From assembly GCA_038025085.1 (NCBI GenBank), contig CM076140.1, forward strand, positions 38,873,501 to 38,937,500: 64,000 nucleotides of DNA, given 5' to 3'. The notes under the pieces were generated by a model, which worked only from the letters and a program-made list of their open reading frames with translations, did no database searches and was not told the origin of the DNA. The position numbers and the translations under genes were made by a program. The DNA comes from Tetragonia tetragonoides (taxonomy: Eukaryota > Streptophyta > Magnoliopsida > Caryophyllales > Aizoaceae). Shown piece after piece: positions 22,435 to 33,832 of this stretch; position 1 is the stretch's first letter, and each line of letters opens with the position of its first letter.

Positions 22435-25400
22435 ATGATTGTGTTTGCATGGAATATTAGAGGGCTTAACATGCCCTCTAAACAACAGGAAGTGAAGTCC
22501 ATCCTGTTGAAGAATAAAGTGGATGTTCTGGGTATCCATGAAACTAGGGTTAAAGCCCATAAGGCTAATAAAATTTAGAGAAGGTTTGGTGGTCATTTTG
22601 AGGGTAGCTTCAACTATAATGCCCACTATAACTCAGAACCAGGCAACTGATCTGCAAGTGTTAGTCAAGATTGATATGGCTATTCACTGCATAGCTAAAG
22701 AGAGAACAACACAACTGAGTTTTTATGTCACTTTTGTGTATGCCAGCAACTCTGCTAGCTGGCGAAGATCACTGTGGAATGACATTGAGGGGTGGAGTTC
22801 TACTATTTAGTCACCTTGGATCCTGCTAGGGTATTTTAATGTCACCATCTTCGAATCTAAGAGACTTAACTCTACTGCAGCCAATGCCTCTGAAATGATA
22901 GAGTTTTCTGACTGCCTAGATAAGTCTGGGCTTACAGATTTGCCTGCTTCTGGTATTTTTTATACATGGTCTAATAAGCAAGAAGCCCTCCACAAAGTGT
23001 ACAACAAGCTGGATAGGGTGTTGTGCAATTCTACGTGGATCCTCAATGATATTGCCACTATTGTGAGATTCTTGCATGCAAAGATCTCTGATCATTCTCC
23101 AAGTATTTTGGAGATTGAAGGACCTAGAAGAGTGAAGAGGAAACCTTTCAAGTTCCCGCAATGTTGGGTGCGGGATCCTAGTTTTCTTCTGATTGTACAA
23201 AGAGTTTGGGGTTCTCATGTTTTTGGTTGCATGATGTACCAGATCACGCAGAAGCTGAAAGCCTTGAAAGTGGAATTGAAGAAGCTCCATAGAGAAAAAA
23301 AAATAGCAATATTGATGATCGCATTGAGAAGTGTGGGCTGGAACTGGAGGTGATTCAGGAGAGTTTGCAAGCTGGCCCCTTAAATGATGAGTTGAACCAA
23401 GTTGAAAAAGCCAAAATTGAGAGCTATATGCAACTAAGACAAGCTGAGCTTAGCTCTCTGTATCAGAGGGCAAAATTTCAGGAAATTAATAAGAGTGATG
23501 ACTGCACTCGATATTTTCATGCAAAAAAGAAAAGAGAGGAAGGTGTCTAGCCAGATAGGGTCTTTTAAAGATATGAGGGGGGGCATTAAAGATAACGAAG
23601 ATGATATTTGCCAAGCCTTTGTGGAGTTTTATCAGCATTTACTTGGTGAGGCAGAAGATGTGAGTCCTTTTGATGAAAAATGCATGCAAGAGGGATATGT
23701 GCTTACAGAAGAGATGAAACAGGCTCTCATAAACCCTGTCATGGATAAGGAGATTAAGAAGGCAATTTTTTCTATCCCAGATCATAAAGCCCCGGGACCA
23801 GATGGTTATTCCTCAAGCTTTTTCAAGAAGGCCTAGGGGGTTGTCGGAAGGTTTGTATGCAAGGCAGTACAAGATTTCTTTGGCTTGGGTAAGCTTTTGC
23901 AGCAGCCCTATGCTACTATTATATCAATCAACGTAAGATTGATATCCCAGAGTCAGTGGGTGATTATAGACCCATCTCATGCTGCAACGTTTTATAAGGG
24001 CATTACAAAAATCATCACAGAGAGAATGAAACTGGTTATGCAACATTTGGTGGGAGTTGAGCAAAGTGCCTTTGTCCCGGGGAGGAATATAGGGGATAAT
24101 ATCCTACTTGCTTATGAACTTGTGAAGCATTATGAGAGGAGGGGTATCTCACCTAGGGCTATGGTGAAGGTTGACATACGAAAAGCCTATGATTCCCTGA
24201 ACTGGAACTTCCTAAGAGCTGCACTTGAGCATTTTGGCTTTCCTTCTCAGTTCATAAAGTGGATTATGATGTGTGTTAGCACCACAAAATTCTCTATTAA
24301 TTTTCAAGGCTCTCTTGTTGGTTATTTCTCTGGGAAGCGTGGGGTACGGCTTAGGAGATCCCAGGTCTCCATTTCTATTTGTGCTTGGAATGGAGATTTT
24401 TTTTCTAGAATGCTCAGAAAGACACAAGAAGATAATGATTTCAGCTATCACCCATGCTGCTGCAGATTCAAGCTTAACCATATGATATTTGCAGATGATC
24501 TCTTGCTATTTAGTAGGGGTGATGTTCCAGCTGTGAGGAGTTTGACTAGTTCTCTGGAGAAGTTTTCTCGTATGTCAGGGCTAAAGGCAAATCCTAATAA
24601 AACATGTATCTATGTGGGGGGATGAGCCAAGAGGTGAAGAAGAGCATCTTAGAGAACACTGGGTTTGTTGAAGGGATGTTCGCTTTTCGTTATTTAGGGA
24701 TTCCACTCACTTCAAGCAGGTTATCTGTTGCTTTATGCCAGCCCCTACTTGACAAAATTTCCTCAAAATTGAAGCATTGGGCAAAAACGTTTTTGAGCCA
24801 CGTAGATAAAGCTCAGCTCTTAAACTCTGTAATCTTTGGCATGGAGTCTTTTTGGTGCTCTACTTTTGTTTTGCCAAAAACTGTGATAGAGCATATTGAG
24901 AAACTGTGTAGGCAGTTTTTTTGGAATAAGCAAAATGGGGGGTATGTCTTTGTCAGATGGGTGGATATGTGCAGACCATATAGAGAGGGTGGTATCAACA
25001 TGAAAGAGATTTTATCATGGAATAAAGCCATGATGCTGAAGTGGCTACACCAGCTTCAGGAGGGGGGCCTTGGGGTATAGGCCAAGTGGGTATCTAAGTA
25101 CTATCTCAGAGATACTACAATTTGGGAGGTGCAAGTAAAGCAATCTGACTCTTGGGGATGGAAGAAACTTCTTGCTGTGAGAGATGAATTCCTTGAAAAG
25201 TGTATTGATAAGAATGAAGCTGTGCAGAGGTTACTTGAGTGGAAGAAGCAGAAATTTGACTTGAAGGGGGCTTATGAGTTTCTTAGAACAAAAGGGACTG
25301 TGCAGCAATGGCATAAGACAACCTGGGAGATGATGAGTATGCCACGACACAGATTCATTTTGCACCTGGCAAGTGTAGATAAACTAGCAACTGTTGATAA

Positions 25401-25773
25401 CCTGCAGAAGAGAGGTATGCAGATTGTGAATAGATGTCAATTATGTTGTGCTCAAGCTGAAACAAGAGATCATCTGTTTTTTGAGTGCACCTATGCTACA
25501 GCTATCTGGAAAGGGATTCTTCATCAACTAGGGATCTTTAGAAGGCCAAAAAAGTTGCAGCAGGAGCTACGATGGTATGGAAAGTATGTCAAGGGGAAGC
25601 AACACATGCAGCGTATACGAAGAGTTGCATTGGCTTCAGCAGTGTACCAGATATGGAACGAGCGTAATAGGAGATGTTTTAGTGGTCAGAAGCGATGTCC
25701 AGAGCAACTAATACAACTAATCCTTTTCTGTGTATATACTAGATACCATAGTTTTTGCAGTACTGATGTATAG
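22435..25773 (+). pseudogene. LINE ORF2: endonuclease, reverse transcriptase, zinc-binding tail, broken
   Basis: Encodes the target-primed reverse transcription enzyme. The ATG at 22435 opens an APE-type endonuclease start (WNIRGLN, then HETRV). TAG stops occur at 22576-22578 and about 22808. The second half has YNKLDRVL and the catalytic SDHSP. The usual GDFN reads GYFN, so the Asp is lost. The RT part shows KAPGPDG, VDIRKAYDSLNW, a frame-shifted GDP.SP.LF region near 24350 and the catalytic FADDLLLF at about 24485. The tail has a C..C....E..DHLFFEC zinc-binding cluster near 25435-25490. Stops at about 23834 and 25078 and several frame changes show long inactivity. Confidence 0.85.
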
Positions 25774-25829
25774 AGCTAGGTAGAATGGCCTTAGTTAGTA
25801 TGGCCTTTTTCTCTCATTTTGTATTTAAG

Positions 25830-27403
25830 GAATCATGGTCTGTCATGAGTCCTATGAGTTTATGTGTATACCTCACAATGAGGATGTACAGTGAGCAAAT
25901 TCTGGAATGGATCTTTATTGAGCAAATTCTTCTACGCATGCATTTTCCTGTTAAGTTTGTAAATTGGCTCAAAATGTGTTACTCTACTGTGAGCTATTTC
26001 ATCTTATTTAATGACACTCCTTTGGCACCTTTCCCTGCTAAGAGAGGGTTGAGACAAGGGGACCCCCTCTCTCCTTACCTCTTTGTGATTGGCATAGACT
26101 ACCTATCAAGATGCCTCAAAGATCTCCAGACTGAAACTGGCTTCAGTTATCACCCTAGATGCAAGAGGTTCTCATTGGTACATTGCATATTTGCTGATGA
26201 TTTATTATTATTCTCTAGAGGGGGGATGTGCAATCTGTTCAACTCTTATTTGGCAAATTTGAGATCTTTTCTGCATGCTCAGGTTTAAAGGCAAATGAGA
26301 ATAAGTCTAAGATTTATTTTGGGGGAGTTTCCAGTGACATCAAACATGCTATTATTGAGAGGATGTGTATGCTAGAGGGTAACCTGCCTTTTAGATATCT
26401 GGGGGTACCTCTCACTTCCAAGAGGCTGCAAATCACACACTATGATCCCTTGGTTCAAAAAGTTACTGACAGAATACAATCCTGGACCTCTAAGTTCCTC
26501 TCTTATGCTGGTAGACTCCAGTTGATCAAGTCTGTGTTGTTTTCATTGCAAAATTTTTGGGGATAGTTCTTCCATATACCCATGGCTGTAATCCATAATA
26601 TAGAAAAACTATGCAGAAGATTTTTATGGACAAGATCTGATGATCCCAGCCACAGAGCACTTGTGGCTTGGGAGGATCTTTGTATCCCTGCTGCTGTAGG
26701 TGGCTTAGGGATTTTTAACTTCAAATTGTGGAACAAAGCCTCTCTTGGTAAGCTGTTATGGGATATTCAACATAAGAAGGAGAAGCTTTGGATATGCTGG
26801 GTCAATGCTTATTACTTAAAGCATAAAGATTTCAGGGCAATGGGAAAACCTAAACAAGCTTCTTGGCTTGTCCAGAAAGTTTTTGACCTTAGAGATGAGC
26901 TGAAATCGTTTGTCTACACCTGCCCAAGATACAAGGTGAGCAAGGCTTACAAAATTTTACTACCTGAGAAACAGAAGAAGCCCTGGGCAAATCTTGTGTG
27001 GAATAGCCTTGCTTTACCTAGATGGAAGTTTATTCTATGGCTATGTATTCAGGGTAGACTGTCAATCTGGAAGAACCTATTTCAAATAGGAGTGCAGGGT
27101 CCTAGCAGGTGTTGTCTCTACTGCAACAATGAAGAAACTTTTCAGCACCTATTTTTTGAGTGTCAGTTTGTGTCACAACTGTGGGCTAAAGTCTTTATGT
27201 GGTTGAAGGTTACCCCTATCCAGTGGCAGTGGCCTAGGGTGTATATGCAGGTCTGTGACAGATTCAAGAGTAGGAAAGTGAGAGACAAAGTCATGTGTGC
27301 TTGTGTCTCTGTTGTGATTTACTTTACCTGGCAGGAGAGGAATATGCGTCTCTTCCAGAGAGAACCAGCTCTGTTGAATTCTAATCCTATTAGACTTCTT
27401 TGA
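25830..27403 (+). pseudogene. Second L1-type LINE, 5'-truncated ORF2
   Basis: Starts within the RT domain. Recognisable parts are EWIFIEQILLRM, GLRQGDPLSPYLFV, FADDLLLFSRG (about 26190-26222) and RYLGVPLTSKRL, then the zinc-binding tail with CLYCNNEETFQHLFFEC. The frame ends at 27403 and an AATAAAA signal follows at about 27416. The sequence differs from the neighbouring LINE throughout, so this is a separate insertion and not a tandem copy. A frame change near 26280 and a TAG at about 26566 inactivate it. Truncation at the 5' end is usual for LINE insertions. Confidence 0.85.
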
Positions 27404-27419
27404 AAAAGATTTTCTAAAT

Positions 27420-28250
27420 AAAACTCTTATATTTAACAATAAGTACTAAAATATATTTGTGAAAACAATATTAATTAGGTTATTTTGCAATGCTAAAGTC
27501 TTTAAAATCGTTTTCATAAATAGTTGTATGAAAACTGAGTACTCAAAATACAATGGAACTTTTGCACGCGTTCAAAGTTCCCCGACTGTTACTCCCAAAG
27601 TTCTACTGAAGATGAACTTCTCGTACCTGAAGTTTAATAATAAACATTAAAACTTCAACTTCCAACTTCATTCCATATTGTTCTTGAATCGATCTTCATT
27701 ACATCATCATTAAGATTATCAAATCACAAAGATTTTGATTCCGTTCTTGATTCCTTGGATATATACAAAACTTAGCTAATCAATATATGTTAACTTGATA
27801 AATGTCAATCATCATCAAAATCATCCAAACTCAACAAAAATGGTTAATTTTCAGTCTTTGTTTAAAAAGGTTGCCAATGTAACACCTCAGAGCAAAAATA
27901 TAATGTACGTTATATGTGTACTAACACGGTACCATTAGTAATAAATTTGTGCCTACTATAAACTTCCTATACACAGCAAACTAATATTATACAAAAATTA
28001 CCATAAAGATAGATATCTTGTGGCAGCCAAGTGTTCATAGGGACGGTACTTTTTAATCATGTAACCTTTTGAATGAGGATTAAAGTCATCCTCTCCGTTT
28101 GCAGATGCACAATGAATATGGGAACGTGATCCCCATAAACAAAGAAAACTAAAACAAAACTAAAGAGCATAATAAAAAGAAAATGCCAACCAAGATCATA
28201 TCACCGTGAATCCATGTTCTAAAGATGGTATATGCTCCTCAGATTAAAAG
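27420..28250. other. Intergenic sequence upstream of U2, nothing recognised
   Basis: AT-rich, no convincing coding region and no repeat ends seen. Confidence 0.4.
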
Positions 28251-28251
28251 A

Positions 28252-28262
28252 GTCCCACATCG
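28252..28262 (+). promoter_or_regulatory. Upstream sequence element (USE) of plant snRNA promoter
   Basis: GTCCCACATCG is a perfect match to the plant USE consensus RTCCCACATCG. It lies 35 bases before the TATA box, the spacing known for Pol II-type plant snRNA genes (Pol III-type genes have about ten bases less). Confidence 0.85.
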
Positions 28263-28297
28263 ATGTATGTATGTATGGTTGATGTGTGAAAGGAAAA

Positions 28298-28303
28298 TAT
28301 AAG
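28298..28303 (+). promoter_or_regulatory. TATA box of U2 snRNA promoter
   Basis: TATAAG within AAAATATAAGC, 31 bases upstream of the first U2 base at 28329. Confidence 0.75.
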
Positions 28304-28328
28304 CACGTTGCAGTTCTCATTGCAATTC

Positions 28329-28475
28329 ATACCTTTCTCGGCCTTTTGGCTAAGATCAAGTGTAGTATGTTCTTATCAGTTTAATATCTGATACCTGGGC
28401 CAATGGCCCACAATGATATTAAATTAATTTATTAAGGAGGAAAGCCTATCAAGGTAGCTTGCTATTATTATTTTT
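28329..28475 (+). ncRNA. U2: U2 spliceosomal snRNA, variant or pseudogene copy
   Basis: U2 pairs with the intron branch point. The copy starts ATACCTTTCTCGGCC, keeps the GTAGTA branch-point-recognition core and the stem-loop around GGGCCAATGGCCC. Compared with the U2 I know, two bases (CT) are missing just after GTAGTAT, the Sm-site region reads ATTTATTA instead of a plain T run, and the 3' stem-loop is hard to follow past about 28475. No clear 3' box was found. The promoter is excellent, so transcription is plausible. A functional snRNP is doubtful. Confidence 0.75.
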
Positions 28476-28526
28476 TGTTACTTAATTTTTTTGCATGGTA
28501 ATTTGGGTTAATAGATTGGGTTCAAA

Positions 28527-28528
<2 letters not shown>

Positions 28529-28608
<80 letters not shown>
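28529..28608. repeat. (AT)n microsatellite
   Basis: About 80 bases of pure alternating AT. First of five such tracts (also 34183-34257, 36113-36131, 41876-41891, 50115-50214) that separate blocks of different sequence. Confidence 0.95.
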
Positions 28609-28616
<8 letters not shown>

Positions 28617-29081
28617 TGAGAACTATGAAAACCCATCCCAATCCTTAATTTGCAAGATCTGATGGCTCATAAGTCATGATGATTATGCTTTATATTTTTT
28701 TTAAAATCCAGTACAATGACATTCACGCATTCTCTCTCGTCCTTCCCCACCCCAAAATCTTTAGACCTCTGCTACCGTGCCCAGCCACCGGCCGACCGGC
28801 GACAAAACTCCGTCGGCCTCACCTTCCGCTCAATTTCTCTCTCCTCTCCTTTCCTTCCTTTACCAGCGTCGGTGACATCTCCGAGGTCTCCGTCACCGGT
28901 CGCCGGCAACAATGGCAAAAAAAACCACCGGCAACCGAAGCTATCGAAATGATGACCATTGTCACCGGCCATCGGCAATATCGAATCTGGTACGGTGGGA
29001 CATGTTGTTGCTAGTGCATCATGGGATGGTGGCTGCTTGTAGTTGTCGGCAAGATAGAAATATTTAAGATTATTAATATTT
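28609..29081. other. Block between (AT)n and the MULE, no supported gene
   Basis: Starts TTTTCATGAGAACTATG, resembling the block start at 34258 (CCCATGAAAAC...CATGAGAAC). A GC-richer stretch at 28750-29010 gives an open frame without recognisable domains. It ends at the MULE target site TTAATATTT (29073-29081). The block resumes after the MULE at 33833. Confidence 0.4.
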
Positions 29082-29602
29082 GCGCAATTTGGTTAAAACC
29101 ACCTTAAAAGTTACACCTTTTGTTCAGTACCACCTTTAAAGTTACAAACGCCCTGAAAATCACCCCTTAAGTGAATTTCTGGCCAAATCTCTTAATTTTC
29201 TTCCCATTCTACCCTCACGTGCCCCTCATGTGAGTTTTAAATGATTTGACCAAACTAAAAAAAAAAATGAAAAACTAAACTAAATAAACAAAATTGACCA
29301 AGCTTTTATTTCAATTAAAAAGTTGACCAAATAAACCCAACATTTTCCCCCCTTTCCCTAAAGACTCGACTGTCTTCTCTCTCTCTTCTCCCTCTGTTCT
29401 ACATCTGCCATTGTTGTTCTCCACTTTATCTCTCCTCCATTGTCGTTATTTATCTGCCATCGCGAGGTAAAAACCACATACTTTTTTCTTTTTCTCTTCT
29501 CGTATGTTATTTTCGTATGTTTCTCTCTCTTCAACCTTTTTCCCCAATTTCTGACTGAATTAGGGTTTGTTTGATTTTCTTTGATTTTGTAAGTTGAAAG
29601 AT

Positions 29603-30043
29603 ATGTCAAGCTCCAATTCAACACATTCTTCATGGCCTCCAACTTGTAAATGCCAGAAAATGGCCTCCCTTCTGAAATCCAAGACAAAGAAGAATTCAGG
29701 GAGACGTTTTTTTGGATGTGGGGATTATGATCCCATAACACAAACTCGAAAATGTGATTTTTTCATATGGTATGATGTGGAAATGACCGATTGGCAGAGG
29801 CTATACTCAATTGAGTTGATGGATGAGAATAAAAATTTGCAAAATGAGATTGAAAGGTTGAATGCTGAAAATGGTGCTCAAGCTATGAAAAATCAAAAAT
29901 TGAAGGCTAAGAGTATTGAGAGGTCAAGTGAGGTGAAGAAGATGAAGATGAAAATGAAAAAGATGGACCATACTTTGTACACCCTTTGGGTGGTAGTAAT
30001 TGGGCTTGTAATGTTGTTGTTTGTTTGTGTTAGCAAAATGTAG
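29603..30043 (+). CDS. GRF-type zinc-finger protein with coiled coil and C-terminal membrane segment (MULE accessory gene)
   Basis: 146 residues from the ATG at 29603, an intact frame. Near the N-terminus CKCQKM...SGRRFFGCGDY...CDFFIWYD is a GRF-type zinc finger, a fold that binds single-stranded or structured nucleic acid in other proteins. Residues about 75-120 (ENKNLQNEIERLNAENG, then Lys/Met-rich repeats) form a probable coiled coil. The last 20 residues (LWVVVIGLVMLLFVCVSKM) look like a tail-anchor membrane helix. The gene sits just inside the left TIR and is convergent with the transposase gene, the arrangement seen for the two genes of maize MuDR. It shows no sequence link to mudrB that I can see. 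Function unknown; being the only intact frame of the element, it may be selected or recent. Confidence 0.7.
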   Translation: MSSSNSTHSSWPPTCKCQKMASLLKSKTKKNSGRRFFGCGDYDPITQTRKCDFFIWYDVEMTDWQRLYSIELMDENKNLQNEIERLNAENGAQAMKNQKLKAKSIERSSEVKKMKMKMKKMDHTLYTLWVVVIGLVMLLFVCVSKM

Positions 30044-30486
30044 GTGGTAGTGTTGTGTGTGTTGTAACGTTGTCATGTAACCTCTCATGAGCAATTAGGG
30101 TGTTGTGTTTTATATTTTGAAGCTTGAAGATCATGTAGTTGTGGTGTAAGTATAGCCATGAGAGGTATGAAATGAATTGTAGCACTGTTTTGGTATTGGT
30201 ATGAAATGAATTGTGCTATTGACATGAAATGAAGTTGTCAACTACTTGCAATCAAAATGCAATAACTTGAAAATCTGAAAATACTTGGAAATCTGAAAAT
30301 ATATATGGAAATCTGTCAAATACTTACAATTGCAAATTGCAATAACATACATGTTGTAGCTGTTCAAAAATAGCAATTGCAAAAGTGTAGCTTACTACTT
30401 GTTCAAAATATCATACAATTGCAATACAAATGCAATTCCAAAATACATATCATTGTCATTGTCTTAACAAAACCAAATAAAAACAG

Positions 30487-31110
30487 TCAAGGCCTCCATG
30501 GAGGCCTATCAGATGCAGTTGCTGATGTTGTTGCTGTTGTTGTTGATGCTGCTGTTGTGGTTGGTCCAGTTGTTCCTGTTGTTGTTGTTCCTGCTGTAGG
30601 GGTAGGTGTAGGGGCAGGTTGATGTGGCTGCATGACTGAGTGGCTCTGTTGTTGTTGGCTTGACATATCATGGCTCTCTTGGCTCCCAAACAACTCAAAG
30701 CCATTGAAGTCACCTAGGTTCACATCATGCGTTGGGCTGTGCTCACCAGTCCTCTCAGCATTCTCAACCTACAAAAATAAACAAGGTCATTAGATTAGTT
30801 GCATTACAAACTACAAATTACAAAAAATACAATGTCATTTTACTTACAGGAGTCTTCTTCTTCTTATGGTACTTAGGCACTCTCTTGTATGCTCTAGCTG
30901 GTAATGGGGGCCTCCCACCTTTAGACTTAGGTGCAGGTTCAGGTAAGGGGTCTTCTGGTTGCTCAGTTGCTTGCTCACTTGAGTCTTTCTTCTTGCAGGT
31001 TCTGCTGTTGTGACCAAGTACTCCACATGTCTTGCATTTGTTAGGCTTGAACTTCCTCTTAACCCTCTTCCTTTCCTCTGCCTCTCCTGGTTCCAACTTC
31101 CTCTTCTTTT
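30487..31110 (-). pseudogene. MULE transposase C-terminal part (zinc knuckle, Gln/Thr tail)
   Basis: From about 31110 the frame RKLEPGEAEERKRVKRKF leads to a CCHC knuckle, CKTCGVLGHNSRTC, then a Lys/Pro-rich stretch ending at a GT donor (30847). The acceptor at about 30770 joins an exon (30769-30487) with repeated Gln, Thr and Pro (PTPTPTAG, TTTATTSATA) ending at TGA 30487-30489. This is the usual C-terminus of many plant MULE transposases. It is out of frame with the N-terminal part because of the deletion described next to it. Confidence 0.65.
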
Positions 31111-32793
31111 TAGATGGCCTCCATAGATTATGAACTTAGCCCTGCATCTTGCATTCCAACATAAGTAGTACCCTGCAGACAACCCAGTATCCCTCTCCAC
31201 TTGGGCTTTGAAAGCTTTAAGCTTCCAAGTGGGATCTGCCCTCCAGTTATCAAGATAGGTTCTAGCAAGGTAGGCTGCTATCAGCCTCTTACTGTGACTG
31301 TCTTTCTCACATATATGAGTAGGCATGACAGTTCTTATTTGGAAAGTCTCCTCTTCATGAACCTTCACTGCATGAACCTTGAAGAAACACTTAAATTCCT
31401 CACACTTACACCCCCTCTTCCTACCTCTTACAAGTGGACAAGGACACCTCTTTAAGCAATAAACAGTCACCCTACTCTTATCATTATGCATATAGAAGTA
31501 ATCACATCTAGTTTGTACTGCATGAACCCTCAAAGCCTCCCTTAACTCTTCATTACTTGAGAATTGAAGCCCTCTCTTGAACACTATTGGCTTCTTCAAA
31601 TCAGATCTAGTGTTGAAAACACCATAGGGATCTCTCTCTTCATCACTCCCTACCAAACTCTCCAAATCATCACTGCCATATGGTTCTAGGTCACCAGCAA
31701 AGGGACCAGGCCTCTCCTGATCTGAGTCTGAGCCAAGATTGAGTGGCTCTTGTCCCTGATGTTGTTGTTCTTGTGGCTGTTCTTCTCCCTGATGTTGTTG
31801 TTCTTGTGGATGATCTTCCACACCAAGACTGTGGTTAACACTCCCTGTCAACCCTTCTGTCACTAACTCTGCCCTCCAGTCAAAGTCCACCTCATGATTA
31901 AACTCCCCAAACCCATCAAAATCAGAATCCCCTGAATCTGTGTCATCAATTTCAAAATCACTAGGAGCTGATAGATCTGATTCTTCATCTTCATCATCAA
32001 CCTGACCATCGACACCCCTGGTGAATGGTTTGGAACTGTAAATCATTTTCTCTTTCCCTTTACCCTTCACAGTTTCCTTGCTCTTGGACTGTTTTTTGCT
32101 TTTTGGTTGAGGATCTGTTTGTGGTTGGTTTTTTAGAGTTACAGAAGATTTTCTTGGAGCTGAAAATTTTCTTGCACTTGACTTCACTCGAGGTCCAGTC
32201 CTCTTAAATGGTTGGTATGAGCTGCTAGGGTTTAGAGTTGGAAAGGAGGTGGAAGGGATGCCAACTGAGGTGGAAGGGAAGCCAGCTGAGTTGTCTTGTG
32301 TTGTTGGGTTTAGAGTTGAATGCTGGGAAGTTATTTGACTGCTACCAACTTGTCCTATGTGGTCCCCACTATGCATAGTACCCATTTCCCCAACATTGTC
32401 CCCATCTTCATCACCTTCTTCATACCCATCATCATCAGCATCAACAACATAGACATCAGCCTGACCCTGCTCATTTATACTTGCCACCAAACCCCTTATA
32501 TCTTCATCATTCACAATTTTTTGCTTGTTCTTAGCCAAACTAAAACCAGGCTTCCTATTAAACCACATCTCAAACTCCCCGGGATACTTTAGAATATTTT
32601 TACACCAATCCACAAGGTCAAAATAGCAAGCCTCACTCTCAACTGTGATGTATAAACCCCCCCCCCCCCTCCCCTCATACCTATGCTTGCCCCCTTTACT
32701 GTATTTCCATCCACCACCATAGTGCACCCTAAAAACTATGTCAGAATGATGGCCTTGAACAAGCGGCCTGTGCTTTTTTGCAGTTACACCCAT
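31110..32793 (-). pseudogene. MULE transposase N-terminal part, catalytic core deleted
   Basis: The likely start is the ATG at 32793 (MGVTAKKHRPL). A PB1-like beta-rich region follows (HYGG, YITVES, WFNRKPG), then an acidic, Ser/Gln-rich linker. The MuDR-type DNA-binding domain comes next (FSSNEELREALRVHAV...C...CPCPL) and continues to YYLCWNARCRAKFIIYG, where the transposase core should begin. At about 31110 the sequence jumps straight to the C-terminal basic/zinc-knuckle region in another frame, so the DDE catalytic core is absent. The product could still bind the element's TIRs, as a truncated repressor might, but this is speculation. The gene reads inward from the right TIR. A 13-base C run (32657-32669) codes Gly residues and is slippage-prone. 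Confidence 0.75.
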
Positions 32794-33317
32794 GACATTA
32801 AACAACACGAAGGGGAGGGGATGGTAATTTCAGAATGGTAATTCATTAACAAATACACACTTCAATTCAAACATTAAATAATTATCAATTACACACAAAA
32901 AATCGCACAACCCCATACAAGCCAAAACAAAACAACATCAAAAAACCCTAATTTTTTAGGGTTTCATAATAAACTAGCGGAATAAACTACCATAAAGAGC
33001 ACGTTTTTCACCATTCAAATAACATCAAAAAACCAAATTTTTGTAGGGTTTCATAATAAACTACCATAAACAACACGTTTTTCACCATTAACCCATTCAA
33101 CATCAAATTTTCCATTTTTTTAGGGTTTCATACTATATTAGGTTAAACAACATGTTTTTCACTAATGCATGATTAATTAAGCTAATAATGTAAGTTGGGC
33201 ATACTTTTTTCATCCAGATTCACTTTCGAAACTTTAGAATTACTCCTCTTTCGCTTTATCTCCTTTTGGCAAGAATCCTTTCGCTGTCACTGAGAGGAAG
33301 ACAGAGTGTCAGTTTAA

Positions 33318-33367
33318 AGAGAGAGAGCGAGATGACGAGAGACAGAGATGACGAGAGAGATAGAGAT

Positions 33368-33431
<64 letters not shown>

Positions 33432-33470
33432 GACATTGAAGCTATGGCAGAATGACGAAAATGGAGGACG

Positions 33471-33508
<38 letters not shown>
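33318..33508. repeat. (GA)n microsatellites near the right MULE TIR
   Basis: GA runs at about 33371-33427 and 33471-33508, with GATGACGAGAGA repeats before them. On the transposase strand this is a CT-rich leader. Confidence 0.9.
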
Positions 33509-33511
<3 letters not shown>

Positions 33512-33832
33512 CAATTTTTTTTGACTGAAGGGGGGTGGGTGGGTCAAAATTAAATGATTTCATTTTAATTCATTTGTTTTTGTTTATTTAGTTTAGTTTT
33601 TCATTTTTTTTTTTATTTTAGTTTGGTCAAATCATTTAAAACTCACATGAGGGGCACGTGAGGGTAGAATGGGAAGAAAATTAAGAGATTTGGCCGGAAA
33701 TTCACTTAAGGGGTGATTTTCAGGGCGTTTGTAACTTTAAAGGTGGTACTGAACAAATAGCAACAGTTAAGAAGGTACTGAACAAAAGGTGTAACTTTTA
33801 AGGTGATTTTAACCAAATTGCGCTTAATATTT

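Larger units (their letters stand above)
20830..25800 (+). mobile_element. L1-type LINE, near full length, defective
   Basis: About 5 kb with ORF1 (DUF4283 plus CCHC knuckle) followed by ORF2 (endonuclease, RT, zinc-binding tail) in the order normal for plant L1 elements. Both ORFs are broken. A second, 5'-truncated LINE follows at once. No clear poly-A tail or target duplication was found at the junction. Confidence 0.8.
29082..33823. mobile_element. MULE (Mutator-like element), 4.74 kb, with long TIRs
   Basis: Terminal inverted repeats of about 210-240 bp begin GCGCAATTTGGTTAAAA at both ends (29082 inward, 33823 inward on the complement). They are flanked by perfect 9-bp duplications TTAATATTT (29073-29081 and 33824-33832). 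Long TIRs and a 9-bp duplication are diagnostic of Mutator-like elements. The right TIR carries an extra segment of about 31 bases, a partial tandem duplication of GTTCAGTACC sequence. Two genes converge inside: a + strand GRF-finger gene and a minus-strand transposase-derived gene. Confidence 0.9.

Noticed and set aside
28676..29014. Open frame of 112 codons near the MULE
   Set aside because: No recognisable domain, frames on both strands, GC-rich segment inside a TE-like block.
33309..33563. Ser/Leu-repeat open frames
   Set aside because: Translation of the (GA)n microsatellite near the MULE right end.
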